Source: Mycteria americana
Lineage: Eukaryota > Chordata > Aves > Ciconiiformes > Ciconiidae
Assembly: GCF_035582795.1 (NCBI RefSeq)
Contig: NC_134367.1
Span: forward strand, 84,365,062-84,429,061
DNA: 64,000 bases
Direction: 5' to 3'
Part shown: positions 26,701-39,256 of the stretch, piece after piece
Position numbering within the stretch: position 1 is the first letter of the stretch
Layout: each line of letters starts with the position of its first letter
Program-made: the position numbers and the translations under genes
Notes under the pieces: generated by a model
The model's input: only the letters and a program-made list of their open reading frames with translations
Told to the model about the DNA's origin: nothing
Databases searched by the model: none

Positions 26701-29325
26701 GAGGGAGAGCAGGTCGCACCAGCGATGTGTTTTTCCTACTCTGTGCTCTGCTGAAGACTCATCCTTAAAATTTGATTCTGGTTTCACTGAGCCAGTCAGC
26801 AAGGAGAAATTGAAGTAAAAGCTGAGAGAGAGATCAGACTCAGGTCCTTCAAAAGTCACTGAAGGATTGGAGGAGTTTGTGCAAGCACTTCTCACATGAC
26901 TGTGTTGTACTGTGAGTGAGAGTACATGAACTTCAGAGAGAAAGCAATCATGGCAGAACAAGACTTTCACCTCAAATTAATTTCTTCACTACTAAGCGTG
27001 GTGCTGCTTTTATTTCTTAAGCCAATTGTAAAGTCTTCTAAATATGATGCTACAAATGCATGAACTCAGAATCATACAGTTAAGTGTGCAAAGATAAGAG
27101 CTATCTTAATGTTCATTTTCATGTAAAATCCTTTGGTACTTGTTTACTACAGGTTCAGGGACTTTATCCTTTAATGTATTTAAAAACATCTGGACTTTAT
27201 TTTTAATACAGTATTATTCAGCTGGGTGATCCTTAAACATTGCTTCATAGTGTTGGAGACTTAAGATCAGATGTTGATTAAAGTGCTTAGAGCAGGCCTG
27301 CAAGTGCTGGGGAAAATAATACTACAGTGTTTTCAAATGTCTGCCCATAGTGGGTCCTGAGATAAACAAGTGCAAGTTCTCTGGCCACAGAAAATGGATT
27401 ACTGCTCACATTGACTTTAGCCCTATAATTGGATCAAGGATCAGTTCTGAAGCTCTTATTGAATTTCTGTGATGGATAAAAATGATGATTAAAGTCTTGA
27501 ATATGCAAGAAAAACAGATACTGAACTGCAATATTCTAGAAATTACCTTTATTGAGCCGGTGCATGTTCCTTTGGTCAGAAATCTCAGCTGTGCAACTCT
27601 GTCTCTAGCTCACATCAAAGTCTCCTTGGAATCCAGAAGAAATATTGGTCTTCCAAGGCGGGGGGAGTAGTTACATTTTCAGAACCTCAGTAGCAGACTC
27701 TAGTCCCTCCAGAAAATGCACGTCTGGCCACTGATTTTAAAATGTCAGGACTGCGATGGTGTTGTGATAAAAGTGGCGCAAGTAGAAGATCTGTTCTCAC
27801 ATCCAATGTCTGCTGGAGGATGTTCAATCTAATTTTTTTCCTAGGACAGTGCTATAGCCATGTCTGAGATGCTTAGGAAGAGCAAAGCTCATCCAAGCAA
27901 GCCTGTTAAGTTCTTTTATTCAGGAACAGTCAGTGAGCCATTGGGGGAGAGAAGTGAAAGGAGGGGAACACAGAATCCTGAAACTCAGTCTAGCTGTCTC
28001 ATTAGCGATTAGGCTACCCTCCGGTGAATGGACAGGCGGATACCTGTGTCCTGTTCTTTTTAAGTGTGAAATGTTGAAAAAGTCCTGAGGAAAGCTACAG
28101 ACAGGGTCATGAGAGAAGGAGCTAAATATTAGCTCACTGCTATGATACATAAATGTGAAGCACTGATTAAAGGCATATTCAGGACATGTTTTAAAAGCAC
28201 TATCTTCATGTCAGAATGCAGGCATGAGGTATTCTGCTCTATTACGGGTTTTTTCATTGCTTTGAGTATGGAGTGCTAACATAAAACTGCCTCTTCCACA
28301 AGCACTCAAGAAACAGAAGATCTAATTGTTTACACCATCGTGTCCATAAGAAAGCTTTGGTGGGCTTTTTCCTAGCAGTGCTGGAGGTACTAGATGAACA
28401 CCACCACCAGCATGAGGAAAGACACATGACAGTCCCAGCCAGCCTGGGAATCCAAGGGTTTTGTCTGTCTTCTGTAATCTTTGCCTTCCTTTCTCAGGGC
28501 TTTTATCTGTCATCTTTGTTCTGGTTCTTTGTTTTTATGTTTAGAATTTACCTTTATCTGTCCTCTTTGAACTGTTTTGCACTCGGATTATGATGTTTGT
28601 AATGAACTCTGCAATTAGTAATCAAAAGGCCCCAAAGTCCAGAGTTCAGTGCAGAGTTCATATTCCATGAAATACAAAAGTGTGTGGACCCAGGCCAACA
28701 AACTCCACTTTTGTATTTGCAAGGATAAGAGCAGTCTAAATTTCTGTTTCTGTATTTCTCCTTCCTTTTGCTATGACAGATTGAGTGGTATAGATGTTAC
28801 CCTCTATAATATGAGCTAAGTCATCTAATTAGCTCAATAGTCAAATAGTCTGGCAAATACTCCCTCCCTCTAGTTGCATTGCCTTCCTTCTGAACTATGT
28901 CTTCTCTCCTTGCTATGGCACTGCATAACTTTCACATTCACCAAATCAAAGGCCAGCAAGCACCCTTATCTCCCCTCTCAAAAGTTTCCAAGTCATTAGG
29001 ATGCAGCCTAAAAAACTCAAATGAAAGCAGATGATGTCCATGTGATTAAAGTCACAAACAACTGTTATACTTAGGGGCACTGGCAGTTACACTACTGCAC
29101 TATGTAGGCCATTGGGCCAAAGGATTTTGCTGTTTCAGGAGATTATTCTGATCACAGGTTGTGTACTGGGATGCACAAGTACGCCGTTTTGTCGTTCTAC
29201 TCCAAAGTTTGTGCTCTGAGGCTCATGATTCCTACGAGTTTTCATAGTACTAGAGGTAGAAATCGCTCACTTAAAGGGTTCAGAGTTTGCTTTGGTGTAA
29301 GCACGGAGTGCTGGCTTTTACAGTT

Positions 29326-29389
29326 GATGGAGTTATTTGATCTAAATCTTTGTATTTGATGGAGTTATTTGATCTAAATCTTTGTATTT
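29326..29389 (+). repeat. exact 32-bp tandem duplication
   Basis: A 32-bp unit starting GATGGAGTTATTTGATC and ending CTTTGTATTT is present twice, head to tail, with no mismatch. The perfect identity indicates a recent slippage or duplication event. Confidence 0.95.
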
Positions 29390-30696
29390 GGTCTAGTAGC
29401 CTCTGTCATGTTTCTGATTTACTCTAAAATGAAGGCTCAGCTTCTTTTAGCTCTATGTAGAGGTTAGTGCCCACAAGCAGCCCCTTGACATACCAGCTAG
29501 GATATTAGTATGCAGGTTTTTTCACTGCAGAGCTCTTTTGCAGAGTTTTGTATGTGTGCATGTGAGAAAATCAATACAATCATTATAATCTTCAAAGCAG
29601 TGGAAAACTATAGGTGCACGAACAATGGAAAACAAAGTTAGTATTCTTCTAACAAATGTGTACCTGATGGAGTGAAGAGGATTGTGTTAGTGTGGTATTG
29701 TTCATTTTCATTCTAACACTGAAATTTGTAGATATGTTTAACTAAGCTAATATTATAACTTTATAAACAAATGAATAGAGTTCATTATACAGGCAAGAAA
29801 TATATTTGCACAAAACCATAGTAATTTATCGCATCTTGAAGCTTGTATAAACAACAAGAAATTGTTATGAGGAAGGAAAAAAGAGGATGAATAGTAGAGC
29901 TACCAGGGGAAACAGCTAGAAGTGCTGGTAATTTAGTGTGGCAAAGTGTGGCAGCAGCAGAAACCTTCTGCATGGTGCTTTGTGCTAAATTCACCTGTTC
30001 AAAGCCTTGCTTTTGCACCACCTGGGGGGTGTAGGCTTCTCTGAAATGAACCTCTCCCAACCAAGAGAAATACAGTTTTTCACTTGTGTCCACTGAGACA
30101 GCCTAGTGACTTGCTGCTATTTAGCACCAAACCTCATTCCACTGGGATTCTTTTTTGCTGCCTGTGCCCATTGTCACTAGAAATGATGTTACTTGGCATA
30201 ATGTTGCCAACACTACTATGGTAAGCAAGTCCGAAATTCAGGTCCTCTTCTATTTCCCCTCTGTTCTTCCTGACAGCAGACTTGTGCTATTGTTTGAATG
30301 TCAAACTATTCTTACCTCCAAGTCTTCGACATCAGGTGAGCTCACCTGAGGAGACTGTTACTTATTGATTTTTGGGTGGGTTTTTTTTGGTTTGGACAAG
30401 TTACACAAGGTGATCCTATAGCAAAGTAGACAGGATTAGAGTTAGCACCAGTGAAAAGTGCATGTTTGAAGATTCACTATCATCCACTGGGTGTCACGGG
30501 TTAGGTGCCAGAACTAGGAACTGGGCTTTCATTTCCGTGCCCACCACAAAGTTTTGGTGATATTAATTAAATCTCTCTCTTATGCTGTACTGTTACCATT
30601 TAAAAGATAGAGTTGAAACTACCTACAGCACAGAGAAATGCTGTTTTCACAAAAGTGATTCTTGGATAGAAAGTATCGTAGAAGTACCAGTGATGT

Positions 30697-30756
30697 GCAG
30701 GTTGCTGCCAATTCACATATTCGAAACGCAGGTTGCTGCCAACACATATTCCAAAC
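30697..30756 (+). repeat. imperfect ~31-bp tandem duplication
   Basis: GCAGGTTGCTGCCAA, then CACATATTC and GAAAC or CAAAC, occurs twice in tandem with a 2-bp indel and a substitution between copies. Confidence 0.85.
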
Positions 30757-33700
30757 AACTCTCTCTTGCAGTTTTAACCAGGTCCTTGATTACCCGCATA
30801 TATTGCCTGCCGGTCTAGAACTAAGCACCCAATGTGAAAGGAGGTTATTGCACTTCATAGTGAAGGAGCTGCCTCTGGGATGGATTTACGACTTTAATTA
30901 GCCCCCGGAGGTGTTATCTTGTTGCAGATAAGCTAGGACTGTTAATTCATGTGGATAATGCTTGTAATTGCCCAGAAATTATTTAAACACAGTTTAAACA
31001 TCTGGTTTCTCAATAAAAAGGAAACTTTCCTTATATTACTTTCAGCCACCACCTTCCACCAATACTATGTTTAGAAAAAGAAAATCTAACCCAAGTGTTT
31101 ATGCATAAATGACTCAAATTTTGAACTGAGCTCATTATATTTGCATTTAATGATGGTCCATAGAGTTGGGGTGGTGGAGGGGAGAGGGGGAAGAAGGCGA
31201 CCATTTCCAGAAGCTTCTCTATAGCTTGACAATTAGAGCAGGAGCTGCAAACTAGCCAGAACTAGAAGCTGCACAATGAATTACCAAAGCCTGCAAAGCT
31301 TCACCTCTTCTCACGAGACAAGCAGAGCCGAAAGTTTCCAATTGTTCTATGAAGCACAGAGACTCCCTGGCCTCTTGTCCAGAAGGGGATCTGGTCCTTC
31401 TCCAGATTCTCGGCTTGCTGCTGGGGAGAACAGCCTCAAAATGAAAGCCATGTCACCCGCCCACAACTCTGCAGCACTTGTCGGTCTTCATTTGTGTTTC
31501 AAATGATGGTAGCTCAGCATTCCTACTAAATGTTGTTATGGTGACAGTGGAAATCTAACAGTGAGCACTACATCTGTCTGCTTATCTACCGCTAATGATC
31601 CTGCTGTGTACAACTTCAAAAGGAAGGGAACCAATGGGTTGTTTTTGAAAACCTCCTCCATGATCAAAGGGGAGAGAGACTACAAAACTGTCGTTCTATT
31701 AAAAAACTAATGCTCGAGTTTGATCCCAGGTAGAGGAAAGGAGGGAAGATAAGCCTCTATACACCTCTACAGCTAGATCCTTTGCTTATTTAGGGCCTAG
31801 CCATGTTCCTGCAGAAGATGGTAAAAATGCCCTAGCCCCACATGAGCAGCCTGCAGTGGGGCCCACAGCTGGTACGGCAGCTCGGAGAACGAGCTGATCA
31901 ATGCCGTGGTCTGGAGCTGTGTGTGTACGTGTGTGCAGACACACGCACCTTGTTGGGAAGGCACTAACAGAGGGTACGAACACATATACGCTGGCACTAG
32001 GCAGTTTCACACCCCAGAACTACAGTTTGCTCTCGGGGATATTTTCCTGTCCCTCCCTTCAGCTCTTACTGCCCTTTGCTTAACATCAGCAGCGATTGTG
32101 TCTGTAGGTAAATACCTTAAATAAAATCAACTGGTGCTTAGGAAAGGTACAGAAATGAAGTGTGTGGGGGGGTGAACTCTTTTAAACTCAAGTTAAAAAT
32201 ATAATTGATATGTTTAGTGTAGGTGAACACCATAATTGCACATTACCTTTTTATTCCCAGTAAAAAATGGCCACAGCCATATGAGGGGCTCATTTCCCTC
32301 CTTCTGGACCTTTACATCACGTGCACTTTCTGCAAATCAGTTTAGTTGGTCTCTTGTGGACTTCTCTGCTGTTTGTGTGCTTGTCTTGTTGGTCTGTGTC
32401 ATGCAGTACCACAACACAGGCGGCACTAGATGAAAACCTCTGCGGTCAGCTGGACCTCAAGGTGACGAGTGGGTGCTCTGCAGTCACCCTGCCTATTCCA
32501 AAACAAGGTAACAGAGGGCAGGCTGAACTTTGGAAGAAAATGGCATGCTGATAACTGTTACCACTGGTAGACAACCATAGCCCTTCTTGTCTGATGCTCA
32601 GCAATTTAGATTCCATGGTAATCTGAGTTCTTAAGGATGTTCAGGGTTTTTCTCCTCCCAAAGCTTCCTTTCCTGCTTCTGAGTAGTGGGAGGAGGTTCT
32701 GTGTTTTTCTTGGTACTTTCTACTTACATCAGAGGCTGATGAAGAAATCATGGCCGCCCTTCATCTGGATCCTGTTCCTTCGTGATTTGGCTGCTTCTGT
32801 TTTGTTGCTTTGATGACTACCTCTTGCATGTGGTGAAATCAGAGCCAGGGAAGCAGGCAAGCAGCACTCCCCCTTGCACCTCCCTGCACTGCAGTCTTCA
32901 GAGGAATCTCTTTTGTGCTTCATTTGTATCTTTACAAAATGTCACCAAAGAATCTCTTCAAAAGTTAGTGCTACAAACTGCATTTCTGAAAGGCATGGTG
33001 CAGGTAATACTCTCTGAAGCTCTGAGCTGGGTCATATGGGACAGACCTGCTGAGCATCCATGGGTAAGGGATGAGAATCAGGAATAATTTAATTTTATCA
33101 GATTAAATGATAGCTTAACTCTGGGAGCGGGGGAAGGTTCATTCTTAACCGGAGAATGAGCATTCAGGAAAGGGAAAACAAATCATTACCCAAGCTCCAG
33201 GATTTATTTCTTTCCAATCTTGTTTGACAACTAAAATATAATAAAATGGAAAAAACAAGGAAGCTGCAAATAATGAGGTAGCTATTGACTAATGCAACAC
33301 AAAACATTAAATGGAATAATAGGAGCAACTGCAGCAACACTTCTCTAGAAATCTAATATTGAGTCTGTGTGTTGCCTGGCACATGAAATGGCTGCTGCCA
33401 GGGAGCAATGGAGATCGGGGCCTCCACCGTGGAGAACAGAGCTGGACAGGTCAGGATTCACCCCCTGACAGGGGTGTGTCTAGCTGCTTAAATACCCGTG
33501 ATGGAGGCTCCAGCAAACCTCGTAAGCGAGGCACTTCTCTGTTGGTAACTATCCTTACCAAAACAAAGTTCGGCTCAGTATCTAAACTGTAAGCTTTTTG
33601 CTGATATGTAAGCCCCTTACTTCTCCTGTCCCAGGCAAACAGGAAAAATAATGTATTGTCTCTTTCTCATAACAAACGGCTGTAAGGATTCGTATTAGTA

Positions 33701-35677
33701 TCTTTCTTCTTTTCCTCTGCCCAGTCTCTCAACTACAGCACCGTGAGACTCTGTAAAGATGTCATCTTCTTGCCGCATCCTGTCTGTTTATAATCTGATC
33801 TGCTAACTTAAAGGACACGTTACCTTGTGCAGTCCTATTGCGCCTGGGGGAATAAAATAGGTGAGAAAGTGAAAACAATTCCCCTTTTTAATCCTTTCCT
33901 GAAGCGGTAAATATCTCCTAAATGGTGAACCTTTGTTCGTGCTCCTGATGCACAAGCCTGAAAAATAGCTTTCGTCCCTAGCCTACCTCATGGGGAGTGC
34001 GTGTGGGTTTTTTTCATAAACCTTTGCATATGATCTGGTGGTGTGCTGTCATGATAGATGCAGATTCCCTTAATTCCACGAAGATTTTGTCTTTGGAGTC
34101 TAAGTGCACTCTGGAAGAACTGGCAGGCACCTTGGATTTTTGCATGTTTTCTCCTACTGCAGATGTTCTTGTTTCTGTCATTTTCTGTCTTGTAAGGTCT
34201 AGACACTAATTGTAGAACGGTCTAATAAAGTCACCACTCGGATTTACTAACTGGCAAAATTGTTAAATAAGCACAAACATTGTTCATCAGTTTAATTTAA
34301 AGATCCTGTTTCAGTCAGTGGAAACTTTTCATCAGTTATTTTGTAGATATTTTTTTTTTTTACTTGTCCTACTATCACAAAATACCTCAATACTAAAAGA
34401 AGCATGTGCTACAAAAACTACTGATCGCAGAACAAAGATGAATATTTAATCTTTAGTGGGAGATGTACCAGAGCCTAGAATTAGCCTACTAGCCCACGGA
34501 TTACAGTGTCAGAAAAATCGCTGTTAATAACTTGCATGTTTATTGTATATCTCTTCAACTTCATGAGCAGAGCTGGAATATTTCCGTTGAGGTTTTTTAA
34601 TTTGACTGTTAAGATTAGGCTTAAAAAAGAAATGGCTTCTGTACACTACAATATCTCTGCTTGTGTATAATATTAAGGTGTGTTACGCCTGACAAAGCAG
34701 AGAACGTCCACAGCTACTGGAGGAGAGAGAGAAGGGAGCTCTTGCTTAGCTCTGCAAGGAGAAGGTAGTTGTTTTATGGACTCACGCAGCATGAAGTGAA
34801 CTTGAGGGGTGAGGAACGACAGGACCACCTCAGTAACTGCATGGTCTGAGGGGGCTTTTGTCTCAAATGGTATCATAGTACCTGACAATAGAGCAGGTGG
34901 GAGGAGAAGCCACAAAGAAGGCCCTTTTATTTATGACAATCAAAGGAATAAATACAATTTTGGTCCATAATTGGTGCCAAAAGGAAACTAAAAACTGTTG
35001 TGATGAGGATTTATTTTGTTTTAGTAGAGAATCACCGTATTTAAGGTTACAAGACATTAATTTTAGTAGCGGCTGAGAGCTAAAACTGTTGGTATATATG
35101 TGTGTGAGTACTGGGGGATGGGAAAACATTGTCTGCAGCTCAGTGTTCAGACAGTAATGACGACTGTGTTTTATAGGGGCTATTTTAATTCCCTTTCAGT
35201 GTTTACAAAAAAATACATTGAAAGCAATATAAAAATCCCATGTGAGATACAAAGGGCGCAAATTACCTCTTCACTGTACAGTAAAGCATAAAATGTTGCT
35301 ATTTTTCAACTTTTAATGTCTGAAATCGCAACTGCTCCATCCGTATGTTGTGTAGGAGAAGAAAAAATAAAATAAAAATGACGTATTCTAATTATTCTTT
35401 CTTTAGTTATTTGATAAAACTAAAATTGATATTTCTGGCAGGCATTGAAAAAATCCTATTAGGGAAGTTCGCAATCTCCTTGTTTTTTCTCCTTATTATG
35501 GATTCCAACAGAAGAATATCAAGGCTAGCACTTTTGCTTATCTTTATAGCCAAATATTCTATTAAAAAACCCCACAGCAGCCTGAAGAATATTTCTCTCC
35601 TCCAGTCTTTCTCACAGCTCCTCAGTCTCACACACCACAGTAATTTCCTGAAGTGCCATGGAGCCCTATAGCCTAGG

Positions 35678-35726
35678 AAACCTTTTTGTAATAGGTTTAA
35701 AAAACCTTTTTGTAATAGGTTTAAAA
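35678..35726 (+). repeat. 24-bp tandem duplication with internal palindrome
   Basis: CCTTTTTGTAATAGGTTTAA occurs twice with a 24-bp period. Each unit holds the small inverted repeat AAACCT / AGGTTT around a 9-nt loop. Confidence 0.9.
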
Positions 35727-38313
35727 GTCTGTGGATTACTTTGCCGAAGATGATTTCAAGATAGTCAAGGCAAGTGTCCCTTTCTTAACGAAGATATCTA
35801 AGCATAATGTGATCTCCTTCTTACCTTCATGTATGGTTTTAGTTTGCCTTCCGCCTACTGCCTCATGTTTATCACATTGCTGATATGGCTTAATTTGTCT
35901 TTGGGGAAATTCCTTACATTCCCTTATTTTTACTTGAATAGGAATTTTGCATGGACCAACAAAGGAAAGCTATATATAAAAGGAAAACATTTAGCTCGAA
36001 ACCAATAAAGGTAGCCTAGAAAAAGGAATATAAAAATGCACTTTAGAGGAAACATTACCACTAAAGGAACACAAGGACCTACTTATTTTTAAGAAGTTTT
36101 TATGTGTTTAGCTTAAGCAAAATTAGAAGTTAAGATACTTTCAGTAAAATTTTCTTGCAGTCACATTTCTTTTGAAAATATGATGAAGCGATCGATCACA
36201 AAAACCATGCCACTCTTCGAAATGAGTGCCTACCGGTGAATTCAGAAGCTATATGTTTGAGGCAACTCCACTAAGCTGGTGAAGTTGCCCTAGCATGAAA
36301 TAAATTAGATTAATTGAGCTTGGTGGATAACTTTGCCTTAAATTTTAATGACTTGAAACTAGTTTGCTTGAGCACTTCTCATTTCTGTTGAAAAATGCAG
36401 CTGCTTGTGTCTACATACAAAGAACTATTTCCATCTGGACAACCAGTTGTAAAGGATATTTTCATTATCTGGGATGTTCACACTACATGTCTAAGTAAAT
36501 AATCTAAACAGTGTTTCCAAAACAGAAGTTTGAGATCTGTTTTATAGCCTGTTGTGTATGAGAATTATAATGCAATTTACTTGACAATATAACTTTCTGT
36601 AGTTATGTCTGCCTGCACAGATGCATGATTTCAAATAGCAATGATGACATTAATCTTGATCTTTGTAATGTTTTGACAGGCATGATTATGCACGACTACT
36701 GGTGCTTTTCATCTGCTTTCCCCATGTCTTTCTGAGCGGTAATTGCTTCTACAGAGTGTGAGGCACTGGTGAAAGTGGTGTGGTGGTTCTGTATCAGTTA
36801 TCGTAAATGAAAGTTTACCTTTAGACCATCAGGTGATGTGAGTGTACTTTCAGCCACCAAAAAAATGCTAGAGGATGCTAACATATGTGGCTTTTTCCAA
36901 ACTAAGCTTTTGCATCTAGCTTCCCAACCAGCATGCACAGCAAAATAAAGTTTGATGCATTGAATAACCCAAGGAAAAGGTATATTATTTAACATATTGT
37001 TCTGTGCAGTAAGCAGCTCTAGCATGAATGGGCCAGGGGGGAAGTCTGGACAGTTCAGGACTACAGCTTTTGCAAGGTCATCTTCTCCTGACTCAACCTT
37101 TAAAAATATGATTTAAAAGCTTTCTGACTTTCCTCAGCAAATGCCCTTTGGCAGGATTAAACTGCACTGCTGCCAATCCAGCTCAATACCAAGCATGTTA
37201 ATGAGGTGTCTTGGCCTTTTTATTAATTCTACAAGCAGGGCAGTCCATTCAGCAGTGACTGAGAAAGTTTAATCAAATAATCTCATTGTTCCAAATTTAT
37301 CACCACAATAAAAGAATCTACTAAAGAAATAGAAGATGAAAGAACTTATTTTTTAATGTTATAACATTTCATACTAAGAAGCAGTGCAGCCTGGAGGCTC
37401 ACAGTAGTGCTAACATCTGCCCCTATGTGGGTATACAGTATATAGGGATGTTCTTGTCTACAAGAGAGACCTGCATAGTACCTCTGCAAGTTGTCTGCCT
37501 GAAGTTCTTACTGTTACTCTCACTACAAATTTTTACTGTTAACAGTTTTGGTTTTTTAATGAAGTCTTCTAATTTCAAAAAACAGTTGGAAAAAAGTGCA
37601 GTGAGATACTGTCTTTATGATATGATGAAATATAGCCATTGTAGGTGACAAAAGGTGAAGAGAGGAGGGGGAGAAGTAGGGGTCTGGGTTTTTGTAGGGG
37701 AGAAGTGGGGTGTGGGTTGGCGTAGCAGAATAATTTTGGAAGCTACTACAAACATTTCCAGAAGATCTGGAAAAATAAGTGTGGTTAACTTAAGAATAGG
37801 ATTGAAAATGGAAGTAAGTGGCTATGCGCCACACCATAGAACCATGTGGCAAAAGCGTAATGCTCCTTGATCTTCTAGCTCCCAGATCAAAAATTCACCT
37901 GTGGGATTTTTAATGTTCCAGACACATGAGCAGCTTCAAACAGCTGCCATTAATTTTATACAGTAAAAATTGCCTGTCAAATCAGTCTCCGAGTGTTCCT
38001 TTTTCAGAAATTTCTCCTGCCGAGAAAGCTGCACAGTCCAAGGCTAGCAACCACATTTTCTGCATCAAAAAAATGTCAACTTTAAAAACCGCCTTCAAAA
38101 CCAGAAAAACAGAAGTTTATCTGAAGGGTGAGAATTATCAGATTTTTCTTGGGGCTAGCACACCTTCCAGATAAGCAACTTTAAACATAATATGAATGTT
38201 GTGCTCTGATTCACTAAAGCAACTGCCTTCCCTGAGCACAAATCCATTAAAAGTTTTCTTTCAAGTTCTCTCCAGAGTCCTTCATTCTCTCCACTTATCT
38301 TTGTGGCTGTTGC

Positions 38314-38331
38314 TTTTTTTTTTTTTTTTTT
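38314..38331 (+). repeat. poly-T tract
   Basis: Uninterrupted run of 18 T; no retrocopy is recognised beside it on either strand. Confidence 0.9.
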
Positions 38332-39213
38332 ATCCTTGTGGGTTTTCATGGGCTGGCCAGGGTAGATAGTTGTTGCTATGATTCCCCCTTTTCCTTATTA
38401 CCTGATTTTTTTGGCTCGCCTCTCAGCCAAACTCATGTGAAAAGGACAAACTAGGAATGATACACAGATAAATACAGAAAAGTTGCAAGACCAGTATCTA
38501 GTCTCTTTAACCTCTGTTTTGTAGCTCCTTATTTCTGGTACAAATTACTTGAAATGGCAGAACATGAAGGCTATGTAGAACACAGATTGACTTTGAGATT
38601 CGAGCCTCTGGCATTGCTCAAAATATGGCGTATTGAAGAGGTCTGCTGTTCTGTATTTTCTGTCATCTACACCTCCTACAGTCCCTTTGAGGCCTCTTGC
38701 TGGAGGAAGGAAATGTTACTATTTTTTTGCTTTTTGCATTTCAGTGTTTCATTTGAACAGGGAAGAGAGGCAACGGCACAGCTCATACACCACCAAGACA
38801 GGATGAGATGTCCTAAATTATTTTCTTTCCTGTACTTCTCATCTAACAGTGGATAGCAAAACAACCAATAGGCCTATTTTCAATTCCAAATATAAAGGAC
38901 TTCCATTTTTCCACTGCATCTGGCAAAGAAGAAACTGAACAGTTTATATTCAACAGCTTCAAAGTAGCAGATTAAAACCAGCTTTCTATAAAGCAGAATA
39001 CCTCCCAGGAACCGGGACACTGACTCTCTGTGTCCCTTCCTGACTACAACAGGCAGCTACATCATAATTTTCAGAGGTTTCCAGTTGCTTTCAGCAAAGA
39101 GTCACGTTGGAAATTGATGCTTGTTTGGTTTTGCCTGTGCGTTGTAGGGGTCTCAGAACAACGTGGGAGCTTACATGAAAAATGTGCTGCAACTTGTCTT
39201 AAATTCATCTGAC

Positions 39214-39256
39214 TGCTCTCTCAAGCACAGTCTCTCTCTCGCTACTTGAGAGAGCA
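39214..39256. repeat. perfect 12-bp inverted repeat
   Basis: The arms TGCTCTCTCAAG and CTTGAGAGAGCA flank a 19-nt loop that is itself a CT-rich run. This is the longest perfect stem I found in the window. It is too short for a typical microRNA precursor unless the helix continues imperfectly, and flanking bases do not obviously pair. Confidence 0.85.
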
